Assembly (NCBI GenBank): GCA_029227055.1
Contig: JAQXZE010000066.1
Span: forward strand, 1-36,987
Length of the DNA stretch: 36,987 nucleotides
Direction: 5' to 3'
Source of the DNA: Oscillospiraceae bacterium
GTDB lineage: Bacteria; Bacillota; Clostridia; Oscillospirales; Acutalibacteraceae
Shown here piece by piece: positions 25,016 to 33,370 of the stretch. Under the pieces are notes generated by a model. It was given only the letters and a program-made list of their open reading frames with translations, had not been told where the DNA came from and did not search any database. The position numbers were made by a program, and so were the translations under genes. How positions within the stretch are numbered: position 1 is the stretch's first letter; every line of letters begins with the position of its first letter.

Positions 25016-26293
25016 ATGGCAGAATATTTGAAAATGGAAGCAGAAGAGCTCGAACATGAGTTTTCAGCGGTTAGGAAAAAGTATAACGAGCTGCTTTCAT
25101 TAAATCTTTCTCTTGATATGTCGAGAGGAAAACCGAATTTTGATAATATGGATTTGTGCGACGAGGTTTTCACTGCTGTTACTAAAGAGAGCGGTTATAA
25201 AACCTTAGCGGGAGTAGATTGCCGCAACTATGGCGGTATGGACGGACTTCCCGAAGCAAAGGCTTTATTTGCTGAAATTTTCGGGGTTGAGCCTTCTCAG
25301 GTTATAGTAGGAGGAAATTCGTCCCTTTCTATGATGTTTGATACAGTAGCTCAGGGTATGACGCACGGCTTCGGTGAGGGTGCTTGGGGCAAACAAGACA
25401 ATATAAAATTTATCTGTCCTGCCCCCGGATACGACCGTCACTTTGCAGTAACCGAGCATTTCGGAATTGAGCTTTTATATGTTCCTATGACCGAAAACGG
25501 TCCTGATATGGACATGGTAGAGGAGCTATGCCGCGACGCATCTGTTAAGGGTATGTGGTGTGTTCCTAAATATTCAAACCCTGAAGGTATTACTTTCTCA
25601 GATGAAACGGTACGCCGAATGGCAGCCTTAAAGCCTGCTGCAAAGGATTTCAGAATTTTCTGGGATAACGCTTATGCTGTTCACGACCTTTATGACGAGG
25701 GCGACGACCTTTTAAACATCTATGACGAATGTGTAAAGGCGGGCAATCCTGATTTAGTGTTTATGTTCACCTCTACTTCAAAGATAACATTCCCGGGTGC
25801 CGGCATTGCGGCTCAGGCGGCAAGTCCTAACAATATCGCAATGATAAAGTCAAGACTTCAATATCAAACCATCGGTCCCGATAAATTAAATCAGCTTCGT
25901 CATTTAAGATTTTTGCCCGATATGGCGGCAGTTAAAAATCAAATGAAAAAGCACGCCGAAATTTTGAGACCAAAGTTTGAAAGCGTTTTAGAAGAACTCG
26001 AAAAGCAGCTTTTTGATACAGGTATTGCGCGTTGGACTAAACCTCGCGGCGGATACTTTATAAGCCTTTATGTTTTAGAGGGCACAGCTAAGAGGGTAGA
26101 GGAGCTTTGCAAAGCTGCAGGAATGGTTTTAACCCCTGCAGGCGCTACCTATCCTTACGGTAAAGACCCGTATAATTCAAATATAAGAATAGCCCCCTCT
26201 TTTCCCTCTGTGGAGGAGATAAAAAAGGCGGCTGAGGTGCTTTGCGTAGCGGTGCGTTATGCGGCGCTTGAAAAGTTAATCGGCAAGTGTTAA
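25016..26293 (+). CDS. PLP-dependent aminotransferase, aspartate aminotransferase subgroup Ic type
   Basis: The 425-residue protein resembles the actinobacterial/clostridial AspAT group often called subgroup Ic (the M. tuberculosis Rv3722c type, PF12897). Characteristic stretches are LSLDMSRGKPNFDNMDL near residue 40, VDCRNYGGMDGLPEAKALF near 70, NSSLSMMFDTVAQGM near 101 and the PLP-Lys region FTSTSKITFPGAGIA near 252, where the Lys in TSK is expected to bind PLP. It should exchange amino groups between aspartate and 2-oxoglutarate; the exact substrate is inference. A ribosome site ACGGAG precedes ATG 25016. It has its own promoter and is followed by a separate promoter for secD. Confidence 0.88.
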   Translation: MAEYLKMEAEELEHEFSAVRKKYNELLSLNLSLDMSRGKPNFDNMDLCDEVFTAVTKESGYKTLAGVDCRNYGGMDGLPEAKALFAEIFGVEPSQVIVGGNSSLSMMFDTVAQGMTHGFGEGAWGKQDNIKFICPAPGYDRHFAVTEHFGIELLYVPMTENGPDMDMVEELCRDASVKGMWCVPKYSNPEGITFSDETVRRMAALKPAAKDFRIFWDNAYAVHDLYDEGDDLLNIYDECVKAGNPDLVFMFTSTSKITFPGAGIAAQAASPNNIAMIKSRLQYQTIGPDKLNQLRHLRFLPDMAAVKNQMKKHAEILRPKFESVLEELEKQLFDTGIARWTKPRGGYFISLYVLEGTAKRVEELCKAAGMVLTPAGATYPYGKDPYNSNIRIAPSFPSVEEIKKAAEVLCVAVRYAALEKLIGKC

Positions 26294-26311
26294 TGTAAAT
26301 AATGTTAAAGA

Positions 26312-26340
26312 TTGACTTTATAGAGATTTTTATGTATAAT
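26312..26340 (+). promoter_or_regulatory. Promoter for secDF
   Basis: TTGACT (26312-26317) and TATAAT (26335-26340) have a 17-bp spacer; the start point would be about 29 nt before ATG 26376. Confidence 0.8.
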
Positions 26341-26375
26341 TATTAAATACTAAAGAAAAAACGGAGGCCATACCT

Positions 26376-27752
26376 ATGAAATCCAAAAGGACAGCCAAAC
26401 CGGTATTTTTCGTAATAGTAGCTTTGATTTTGGCACTTACTTATCTTGCCTTTTTCGGAGTTGAAAATTATTACGGAGATACAAGACAGGTTTATTTTAA
26501 AGGCGCAAGCGATATCCGTTGGGGTATTGACATATCGGGCGGTGTTGAGGCAGTTTTTTCACCTGACAAGGAAGGTGTTAAGATTACCGACGACGATATG
26601 GACGCCGCAAAGTCGATTATAGAAACACGACTTGTAAACAACAATATCACCGATTACGAGGTTTACACCGATACTGCTAATCATCAGATAATCGTTCGTT
26701 TCCCCTGGGCTGCAGGCGAGAGCGACTTTGATGCTCAGAAGGCAGTACAGGAATTAGGTGAAACCGCACTTTTAACCTTCTGTGACGGTACAACACAGGA
26801 CACCGTATTACTTAGCGGTGCTAAGCACATTCAGAGTGCTCAGGCAGGTGTTGATGAGCAGGGCGGTTATGTAGTATATCTTAACTTCACAGCCGAAGGT
26901 AAGAGCCTTTTTGCTACCGCTACTGCAAACAGAGTAGGAAAGACCATCTCTATCTGGATGGATGATACTATGATTTCTGCTCCTACTGTACAGAACGCTA
27001 TTACCGACGGACAGGCATACATAAACGGTATGGAAAGTGCAGAGGCTGCAAAGGAGCTTGCTGATAAGATTAACGCAGGTTCACTTCCCTTTGCTCTTAC
27101 TGCTGATGACAGCAAGCTTCAGATTATCTCGCCGTCCCTCGGCTCTGATGCTCTTGATGTTATGGTAATTGCAGGTGCTATTGCATTCGCTTTGGTTTGC
27201 ATCATTATGATTTTACGCTATCGCTTAAACGGTGTGGTAGCTTCTATTTCCCTTTTAGGTCAGCTTGCAGGCTCGATCGCTTGTATTTCGGGCTTCTTCG
27301 GAAATACTTCAAGCTTTACCTTAACCGTTCCCGGTATTGCAGGTATTATCCTTTCTGTCGGTGTTGGTGTTGACTGTAATGTTATCGCATCTGAGCGTAT
27401 CCGTGATGAGTTCGCTAAGGGCAAAACTATTGACGGTGCGATTGATAGCGGCTTTAAGAACAGTCTTAGTGCCGTAATCGACGGTAACGTTACCGTTGTT
27501 ATTGTAGCATTAGTTCTTATGGGCGCATTCGGTACACCCGATAGCCTTATTGCAAAGCTCTTCTCACCCTTAATGGCGCTTTTCGGAACCTCTATTACAG
27601 GCTCTATCTATTCCTTCGGTTACACCCTTTTAGTAGGCGTTGTATTCAATCTCTTGATGGGTATTCTTGCTTCTAAATATATGCTCAAGAGTGTTTCTCA
27701 GCTTAAATTCTTGAGAAAACCCTGGTTGTACGGAGGTAAGAAAAATGGCTAA
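26376..27752 (+). CDS. secD: Protein translocase subunit SecD
   Basis: The 458-residue membrane protein begins with a helix (PVFFVIVALILALTYLAFFG), then the family motif GIDISGGVEAVF near residue 50, a periplasm-side P1 region that is short compared with the E. coli protein, and five more helices. Conserved C-terminal features are PGIAGIILSVGVGVDCNVIA near 315, ERIRDEF and KNSLSAVIDGNVTVVIVALVLM. SecD works with SecF and SecYEG, using the proton or sodium gradient to pull secreted proteins across the membrane. It overlaps secF by 8 nt, so translation is coupled. The ribosome site is ACGGAGG. Confidence 0.96.
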   Translation: MKSKRTAKPVFFVIVALILALTYLAFFGVENYYGDTRQVYFKGASDIRWGIDISGGVEAVFSPDKEGVKITDDDMDAAKSIIETRLVNNNITDYEVYTDTANHQIIVRFPWAAGESDFDAQKAVQELGETALLTFCDGTTQDTVLLSGAKHIQSAQAGVDEQGGYVVYLNFTAEGKSLFATATANRVGKTISIWMDDTMISAPTVQNAITDGQAYINGMESAEAAKELADKINAGSLPFALTADDSKLQIISPSLGSDALDVMVIAGAIAFALVCIIMILRYRLNGVVASISLLGQLAGSIACISGFFGNTSSFTLTVPGIAGIILSVGVGVDCNVIASERIRDEFAKGKTIDGAIDSGFKNSLSAVIDGNVTVVIVALVLMGAFGTPDSLIAKLFSPLMALFGTSITGSIYSFGYTLLVGVVFNLLMGILASKYMLKSVSQLKFLRKPWLYGGKKNG

Positions 27753-28674
27753 GAAAATGATTGATTTTAACAAAAATTTTAAGAAGATAGTCATCGTATA
27801 TTTAGCTATTTTCTTAGTTGGCGTAGTACTCGCATTAGTTTTAGGCGTTAAGCTTGATATCAACTTCAAGGGCGGCGCTCGTATCACCTACGCTTACACA
27901 GGTGAGGTTGCTGAAAAGGATGTTCAGTCGGCATTAGGCGATGTTATTAAAGAAAAATATACCGTTACAAAGAGTACTTCCATTGCAGGCGATACCAAAA
28001 CTATATCCTTAAACCTTGTAGGTAATAAGGGTATCAGCACAAAGGTACAGGAAGACATAACTAAGAAGCTCACAGAAAAGTTCAAGGATAACAAAATTGA
28101 GCTTTACGACTCAAACTCAGTTAGTCCTACAATTGCAGGCTCCTTCTTCTTAAAGAGCTTGGTTGCAGTTGTTATTGCAGCGGCATTTGTTGTACTTTAT
28201 GTAGGTGTCCGCTTCCGTAAAATCGGAGGCGTGTCTGCAGGTATGACAGCCCTTGTAGCACTTGTTTTTGACGTGCTTATTACCTTCTTTGTCTGTGTAT
28301 TCTTCAGACTTCAGATTGACTCTAACTATATCGCAGTAGTTCTTACAATCTTAGGTTATTCTCTTAACGACACAATCGTTACATTTGACCGTGTTCGTGA
28401 GAACAGAAAGCTTTATCCTGAAGATGATTTGGCTGAAAGCGTTAATAAGAGTATCAATATGACACTTATAAGAAACGTTATAACCTCTGTTACTACATTT
28501 GTTGCAGTACTTACAGTTGTTGGCGTTGCTGAGATTTTCGGTCTTACAACACTTCGTACCTTCGGTATTCCGATGGCATTCGGTATTGTTTCAGGCTCTA
28601 TTTCTTCTCTTTGTATCGCAGGTCCCCTCTGGGTTATCTGGCAGAACAAAAAGAGCAAGAAAAAAGCAAGATAA
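27745..28674 (+). CDS. secF: Protein translocase subunit SecF
   Basis: The 309-residue membrane protein has the SecF order: first helix (IVIVYLAIFLVGVVLALVLG), the motif KLDINFKGGARITYAY near residue 38, a short external P4 region, then five helices. Conserved positions are SVSPTIAGSFFLKSLVAVVI near 130, VALVFDVLITFFVCVF near 185, LGYSLNDTIVTFDRVREN near 215 and the MTLIRNVITSVTTFVAV stretch near 248. It forms the SecDF complex with the overlapping upstream gene. Ribosome site GGAGG lies in the end of secD. A strong terminator follows 16 nt after the stop. Confidence 0.96.
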   Translation: MAKKMIDFNKNFKKIVIVYLAIFLVGVVLALVLGVKLDINFKGGARITYAYTGEVAEKDVQSALGDVIKEKYTVTKSTSIAGDTKTISLNLVGNKGISTKVQEDITKKLTEKFKDNKIELYDSNSVSPTIAGSFFLKSLVAVVIAAAFVVLYVGVRFRKIGGVSAGMTALVALVFDVLITFFVCVFFRLQIDSNYIAVVLTILGYSLNDTIVTFDRVRENRKLYPEDDLAESVNKSINMTLIRNVITSVTTFVAVLTVVGVAEIFGLTTLRTFGIPMAFGIVSGSISSLCIAGPLWVIWQNKKSKKKAR

Positions 28675-28690
28675 AGGGTTACTTATATGT

Positions 28691-28727
28691 AAAACGGCTA
28701 TCCCAAAGCTTTGGGATAGCCGTTTTT
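28691..28727. terminator. Bidirectional terminator between secF and the aminotransferase
   Basis: AAAACGGCTATCCCAAA and TTTGGGATAGCCGTTTTT form a perfect stem with a 2-nt centre, with A and T tails, placed between two converging genes. Confidence 0.95.
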
Positions 28728-28738
28728 GTATGATTTTT

Positions 28739-29914
28739 TTATTTTCTTAATTCCTCGACAAATTCGCCGATACGAACTAATGCCTCTCTTATATGCTCTA
28801 CCGAGTAGCAATAGGAGGCTCTTATAAAGCCTTCACCGCTATCTCCGAAAGCATTACCCGGAACAACAGCTACCTTTTTACTGTAAAGCAGTTGTTCGCA
28901 GAACTCTTCACTTGTAAGTCCTGTTGAGCTTATAGAGGGGAAAGCGTAGAAAGCACCCTTAGGTTCTCTGCAGGTAAGACCGATTTTATTAAAGCCTGCT
29001 ACCATAAGTCTTCTTCTGCGGTTGTATTCCTCTATCATATTCTGTACATCCTCGTCACAGCTTTTTAGTGCCTCAATAGCGGCATACTGTGAGGTTGTAG
29101 GCGCACACATAATTGCAAACTGATGGATTTTTGTAATCTGCTTCATAATTTCACTCGGTCCGCAAGCATAGCCAAGCCGCCAACCTGTCATTGAAAAAGA
29201 TTTTGAAAATCCGTTTACTGTAATTGTGCGCTCCCACATATCGCCTACAGTTGCGATAGGTGTATGGGGATTGCTTGAAAATGTAAGCTCTGCATATATT
29301 TCGTCGGATAAAACTAAAATGTTTGTGTCTCTGAGTACTTCTGCTAATTTTTCTAAATCTTCCCTTTCCATAATAGCGCCTGTGGGATTTGAGGGGTAGG
29401 GGAGGATAAGAAGCTTTGTTTTGTCGGTAATAGCGGCCTTTAGCTCCTCAGGAGTAAGCTTAAAGCCGTTTTCAGCCTTTGTTTCAACGATTACCGGAAC
29501 ACCGCCTGCAAGACGGGTTATCGGCTCATAGCAAACATAAGAGGGCTGAGGAATAATTACCTCGTCGCCGGGGGTTATAACGGCTCTTACACAGCCGTCA
29601 ATAGCCTCGCTGCCGCCGACTGTTATTAAAATTTCCTTTTCGGGCTCGTACTTTAAGGAATATTTACGGTCAAGATACTTTGAGATTTCGCGCCTTAGCT
29701 CAATAACGCCTGAATTAGACGAATATTTTGTTCTGCCGCGCTGGAGTGAGTCAATTCCTGCTTTGCGGACAGGCCACGGGGTCTGAAAATCAGGCTCTCC
29801 GACGCCTAAGGAAATAACATCGTCCATAGTAGCCGTAATATCGAAAAATTTACGAATGCCCGAAGGTTTAATTTCCGTAACAGTTGGGTTTAAAACCTTC
29901 GAATAATCTATCAT
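28739..29914 (-). CDS. Class I/II PLP-dependent aminotransferase
   Basis: The 391-residue protein is a fold-type I aminotransferase of the AspC/PatA-like group. Motifs are VISLGVGEPDFQTP near residue 33, YSSNSGVIELRREISKYL near 65, LPYPSNPTGAIM near 170, LSDEIYAELTF near 200 and the PLP-lysine SKSFSMTGWRLGYACG near 233; the Arg near the C-terminus in GFIRASY should bind the substrate carboxylate. The amino-acid substrate is not fixed by sequence; the T-box upstream with a possible alanine specifier suggests alanine. It overlaps the Lrp-family gene by 4 nt (ATGA), so regulator and enzyme are translated together. Confidence 0.93.
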   Translation of the reverse strand: MIDYSKVLNPTVTEIKPSGIRKFFDITATMDDVISLGVGEPDFQTPWPVRKAGIDSLQRGRTKYSSNSGVIELRREISKYLDRKYSLKYEPEKEILITVGGSEAIDGCVRAVITPGDEVIIPQPSYVCYEPITRLAGGVPVIVETKAENGFKLTPEELKAAITDKTKLLILPYPSNPTGAIMEREDLEKLAEVLRDTNILVLSDEIYAELTFSSNPHTPIATVGDMWERTITVNGFSKSFSMTGWRLGYACGPSEIMKQITKIHQFAIMCAPTTSQYAAIEALKSCDEDVQNMIEEYNRRRRLMVAGFNKIGLTCREPKGAFYAFPSISSTGLTSEEFCEQLLYSKKVAVVPGNAFGDSGEGFIRASYCYSVEHIREALVRIGEFVEELRK

Positions 29915-30393
29915 AACCAGAACTGCCCCCTATCGTCAGGCTTTGCTACGCATAGCTCAACATCCATTTCCTTGTATCTGCGCATTACGAAATGGGTTGA
30001 TGTAGAGGTTACAGAATCAATAGTTGCAAGCTCTCTTGCAACAAAGCGGGCTACATCCTGAAGGGTTTTGCCCTTAACTACAACATTCAGGTCATAAACA
30101 CCAGACATTAAATAAACCGACTCAACCTCGTGGTATGCCATAATTCTTCTGGCAACCTCTTCAAATCCTAAATCGGCTTTAGGAACAACATTAAGCTCAA
30201 CGATTGCCGAAACATAGGCTGCGTCAAGCTTTTCCCAGTCGATAACTGCTTTGTAGCCCCTGATAACGCCTTCCTTTTCAAAGCTTTTTATTTCGGCTTC
30301 TACTTCTGCTTCGGTTTTTGCGAGCATAACTGCAAGCTCTTCTACAGTGTATCTCGCATTTTTGCTTAAAAGCTTTAATAATTCATTTTTCAT
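29911..30393 (-). CDS. Lrp/AsnC-family transcriptional regulator
   Basis: The 160-residue protein has an N-terminal winged helix-turn-helix (LLKLLSKNARYTVEELAVML, then the family VIRGYKAVIDWEKL) and a C-terminal RAM/AsnC ligand-binding domain (VEVSVYLMSGVYDLNVVVKG-type strand EVESVYLMSGVYDLNVVVKG). Lrp/AsnC proteins sense amino acids and usually control amino-acid metabolism genes. I chose the start at 30393, with AGGAGGAT 8 nt upstream; a longer frame to 30429 would enter the T-box terminator. It is the first gene after a T-box leader and overlaps the aminotransferase start by 4 nt. It may regulate its own operon. Confidence 0.92.
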   Translation of the reverse strand: MKNELLKLLSKNARYTVEELAVMLAKTEAEVEAEIKSFEKEGVIRGYKAVIDWEKLDAAYVSAIVELNVVPKADLGFEEVARRIMAYHEVESVYLMSGVYDLNVVVKGKTLQDVARFVARELATIDSVTSTSTHFVMRRYKEMDVELCVAKPDDRGQFWL

Positions 30394-30412
30394 AAATCTT
30401 AATCCTCCTAAT

Positions 30413-30673
30413 AAAAACGCCCTGAACACAAAAATTATGTGTTCAGGGCGGAGTTATATCCGTGTTACCACCTGAATTCGAAATTATAAAATTTCGCACT
30501 CATAGGCATCGAAAAATGCCTTGTTCTATAACGGGAACAACCGGTTTCCCTTTCGGGAACAGCTCAAAGCCAGCTTCGCCGAGTAAATTTGAAAGGCTTG
30601 CACCAACCGCCTTTTCTCTAAAACCCTTAAACTCGGTTACTTAGTGCTTATCATAGCTTTTGGTTATTAATTT
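30413..30673 (-). ncRNA. T-box leader upstream of the Lrp-aminotransferase operon
   Basis: On the minus strand the leader shows, in order: the kink-turn pair ATGAT/TTGAGC, the specifier-loop strand AGTAA, the apical GGTTGGTGCAAGCC (plus 30595-30608), the opposite specifier strand with GAA-GCT-G (GCT at plus 30572-30574), the T-box AGGTGGTAACACGG (plus 30460-30473) and a terminator stem GCCCTGAACACA/TGTGTTCAGGGC (plus 30419-30449) followed by T. TTCAGG/CCTGAA can form the competing antiterminator. Uncharged tRNA would prevent termination. GCT suggests tRNA-Ala, but the specifier reading was made by eye and is less certain than the T-box itself. Confidence 0.93.
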
Positions 30674-30679
30674 TTTATT

Positions 30680-30708
30680 ATTATACACAAATTTCAGCCG
30701 TTTGTCAA
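30680..30708 (-). promoter_or_regulatory. Consensus promoter for the T-box transcript
   Basis: Minus-strand TTGACA (plus 30703-30708) and TATAAT (plus 30680-30685) match consensus with a 17-bp spacer. It lies within 20 bp after the IMP dehydrogenase stop codon. Confidence 0.92.
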
Positions 30709-30719
30709 TAATCGGTTAA

Positions 30720-32228
30720 TTACTTGATTGTGCCAACAGAGGTTTCCTTGCGGATAACATCGTGAGCGCCGCCCTCGATAATACTTGTAGCAGATACAAG
30801 TGTGAGCTTAGCCTTATCGCGAAGCTCAGGCAAACTTAGCGCTCCGCAGTTGCACATAGTAGACTTAACCTTGCTTAAGGTAAGATTTACATTATCCTTA
30901 AGAGAACCGGCATAGGGAACATAAGAGTCAACACCCTCTTCAAAGTGAAGCTTCTTGTCACCGCCGAGGTCGTAACGCTGCCAGTTTCTTGCTCTGTTAG
31001 AGCCCTCGCCCCAATATTCCTTGTAGTAGTTGCCGTTCATAGAAACGCGGTTTGTCGGGCTTTCGTCAAATCTTGCAAAATAACGGCCGAGCATTAAGAA
31101 ATCGGCACCCATAGCAAGAGCTAAGGTCATGTGGTGGTCGTGTACGATACCGCCGTCGGAACAAACAGGAACATAGATACCTGTTTCCTCGAAGTATTCA
31201 TCACGAGCTGCACAAACATCTATAAGAGCAGTGGCCTGTCCTCTGCCGATACCCTTGGTCTCACGGGTGATACAGATAGAGCCGCCGCCGATACCAACCT
31301 TAACAAAGTCAGCCCCTGCTTTTGCGAGGAATAAAAATCCTTCGCGGTCAACAACATTACCTGCACCGATTTTAACAGTATCGCCGTACTTTTCCCTAAC
31401 GAACTTGAGGGTTAATGCCTGCCACTCGCTGAAGCCCTCGGAAGAGTCAATACAAAGTACATCTGCACCTGCCTCAACAAGAGCGGGGATACGCTCAGCA
31501 TAGTCGCGGGTGTTTATACCTGCGCCTACAACATATCTCTTTTGACTGTCAAGAAGCTCGTTGGGATTTTCCTTGTGAGCGTCATAGTCCTTACGGAAAA
31601 CAAAGTATTTAAGATTTCCGTTATCGTCAACTATCGGTAAGGAGTTTAACTTGTTGTCCCAAATAATATCGTTTGCCTGCTTTAAGGTTGTGTCGGCACC
31701 TGCAACGATAAGCTTTTCGAGAGGAGTCATAAACTCGCTGACCTTAGTATCCTTATCCATACGGCTAACGCGGTAATCTCTGCCTGTGACGATACCTAAA
31801 AGCTTGCCGTTTTCTGTACCGTCAGAGGTAACGGCAACAGTTGAGTAACCGTTCTTTTCTTTTAAGGCTAAAACATCAGCGAGAGTGCCGTCGGGTGTGA
31901 TATTAGAGCCGCTTACAACAAAGCCTGCCTTGTATGCCTTTGCCTTGGCTACCATAGCAGCCTCGTCTTCGATAGACTGTGAGCCGTAGATAAAGGACAC
32001 GCCGCCTTCACGGGCTAAAGCTACAGCCAATCTATCGCCTGATACCGACTGCATTATAGCAGAGGTCATAGGAATATTCATAGAGATTGCAGGCTCTTCG
32101 CCCTTCTTAAATTTAACAAGCGGTGTTTTAAGACTTACATTTGTTGGGACACACTCAGAAGAGGAATATCCGGGCACCAAAAGGTATTCATTAAAGGTAT
32201 GAGAGGTTTCGGGAAAATAATAAGCCAT
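30720..32228 (-). CDS. guaB: IMP dehydrogenase, Tritrichomonas-like type
   Basis: The 502-residue enzyme oxidises IMP to XMP with NAD in the first step of guanine-nucleotide synthesis. A split TIM barrel surrounds two CBS domains (about residues 95-210). The catalytic loop reads [20 protein letters not shown] with the nucleophile at C319, and the later motifs are [22 protein letters not shown] and the flap [19 protein letters not shown] with the Arg-Tyr pair. Instead of the usual bacterial GPGSICTTR, the loop matches, as I recall it, the T. foetus enzyme, whose catalytic Cys is also residue 319 and whose length is 503. I chose ATG 32228 because AAGGAG lies 9 nt upstream; the TTG at 32234 has no better site. 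Confidence 0.95.
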   Translation of the reverse strand: MAYYFPETSHTFNEYLLVPGYSSSECVPTNVSLKTPLVKFKKGEEPAISMNIPMTSAIMQSVSGDRLAVALAREGGVSFIYGSQSIEDEAAMVAKAKAYKAGFVVSGSNITPDGTLADVLALKEKNGYSTVAVTSDGTENGKLLGIVTGRDYRVSRMDKDTKVSEFMTPLEKLIVAGADTTLKQANDIIWDNKLNSLPIVDDNGNLKYFVFRKDYDAHKENPNELLDSQKRYVVGAGINTRDYAERIPALVEAGADVLCIDSSEGFSEWQALTLKFVREKYGDTVKIGAGNVVDREGFLFLAKAGADFVKVGIGGGSICITRETKGIGRGQATALIDVCAARDEYFEETGIYVPVCSDGGIVHDHHMTLALAMGADFLMLGRYFARFDESPTNRVSMNGNYYKEYWGEGSNRARNWQRYDLGGDKKLHFEEGVDSYVPYAGSLKDNVNLTLSKVKSTMCNCGALSLPELRDKAKLTLVSATSIIEGGAHDVIRKETSVGTIK

Positions 32229-32271
32229 TTGCAATTACTCCTTTTCATAATTTTAATATATATTTTATATG

Positions 32272-32300
32272 ATTATAATAGTTTATGGTAGGAAAGTCAA
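32272..32300 (-). promoter_or_regulatory. Promoter for IMP dehydrogenase
   Basis: Minus-strand TTGACT (plus 32295-32300) and TATAAT (plus 32272-32277) have a 17-bp spacer, about 44 bp before the start codon. Confidence 0.8.
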
Positions 32301-32414
32301 TTAAAAAAGTGACTTATTTGCGGATAAAAATCAGGCTCAAAACGAAAAAAATTATGTATTTTTACCTAAAAGACGAAAAAAGATAAGAAAAACGAATATT
32401 TTTCAAAAAAATGA

Positions 32415-32443
32415 TTGCAAAATCGGTTTTGTTGTGTTATAAT
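32415..32443 (+). promoter_or_regulatory. Promoter for rpsB-tsf
   Basis: TTGCAA (32415-32420) and TATAAT (32438-32443) have a 17-bp spacer. The preceding 80 bp are very A-rich, which could act as an UP element for a strong ribosomal-protein promoter. Confidence 0.75.
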
Positions 32444-32449
32444 TTATCG

Positions 32450-32585
32450 GCTACTAAAAAGTAGCAAAATATAACACACATTCCGTTTAATCCGAATCGG
32501 TGCCGTGCAAGGTAAATTACCTTACTGCCGTGGCGGTTTTCGGTAGATATTCGGGATGGAGGTAAAACCTTAGGAGGAAAAACAA
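32450..32585 (+). promoter_or_regulatory. Structured rpsB mRNA leader
   Basis: The leader of about 135 nt has a short hairpin at the start (CTAC/GTAG at 32451-32464), a long-range pair CCGAAT (32492-32497) with ATTCGG (32549-32554), and an inner hairpin AAGGT/ACCTT (32509-32523). A second ACCTT lies immediately before the AGGAGG ribosome site and could compete for AAGGT. This suggests an S2 autoregulatory leader, but I could not match it to a known family. The rest of the 357-nt gap upstream holds the two divergent promoters and A-rich sequence. Confidence 0.35.
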
Positions 32586-33338
32586 ATGGCAGTAGTATCA
32601 ATGAAACAGTTGCTTGAAGCCGGTGTTCATTTCGGACATCAGACAAGACGCTGGAACCCCAAGATGGCAAAGTACATCTTCACAGAGCGTAACGGTATCT
32701 ATATTATCGATCTTCAGAAGACCGTTAAGAAGCTTAACGAAGCTTATTTATTCGCTCGTGAAATCGCAGCAGAAGGTAAGGACATTTTGTTCGTAGGAAC
32801 AAAAAAGCAGGCTCAGGATTCCGTTAAAGAGGAAGCTATCCATTGCGGTATGCCCTTCGTTAACGCTCGTTGGCTTGGTGGTATGCTTACCAACTTTACA
32901 ACCATCCGTACAAGAATTGACAGATTAAATCAGCTTCGCACTATGCGTGACGACGGCACATTCGAGCTTCTTCCCAAGAAGGAAGTTATCAAGCTTAACC
33001 TTGAAATTGAAAAGCTTGAGAAGTTCCTTGGCGGTATTCAGGATATGAAGAAGGTTCCGGGCGCTCTCTTTATCGTAGACCCCCGCAAAGAAAGAATCGC
33101 TGTTCAGGAAGCTAAGAAGCTCGGTATTCCGATTATCGCTATCGTAGACACAAACTGCGACCCCGATGAGATCGACGCAGTTATCCCTGGTAACGACGAC
33201 GCTATCCGCGCTGTTAAGCTTATCGCAGAAACCATCGCTGCTGCTGTAATCGAAGGCAGACAGGGTGAAGAAATGGGCACTGCAGCTGCTGAAGAAGCAG
33301 AAGAAGTTGCAGAGGAAACAGCAGAAGCTGCTGAATAA
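32586..33338 (+). CDS. rpsB: 30S ribosomal protein S2
   Basis: The 250-residue protein is ribosomal protein S2, which binds the platform/body junction of the small subunit. Clear motifs are [20 protein letters not shown] at the start, [44 protein letters not shown] near residue 95, and [13 protein letters not shown] plus [22 protein letters not shown] near residue 190 (helix and strand patterns of S2). The last 20 residues are an Ala/Glu-rich acidic tail beyond the core fold. A strong TTAGGAGG site lies 6 nt before ATG. It is followed after 32 nt by tsf, the usual bacterial order. Confidence 0.98.
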   Translation: MAVVSMKQLLEAGVHFGHQTRRWNPKMAKYIFTERNGIYIIDLQKTVKKLNEAYLFAREIAAEGKDILFVGTKKQAQDSVKEEAIHCGMPFVNARWLGGMLTNFTTIRTRIDRLNQLRTMRDDGTFELLPKKEVIKLNLEIEKLEKFLGGIQDMKKVPGALFIVDPRKERIAVQEAKKLGIPIIAIVDTNCDPDEIDAVIPGNDDAIRAVKLIAETIAAAVIEGRQGEEMGTAAAEEAEEVAEETAEAAE

Positions 33339-33370
33339 TTACAACTGAATATTAATAGGAGGAACACAAA

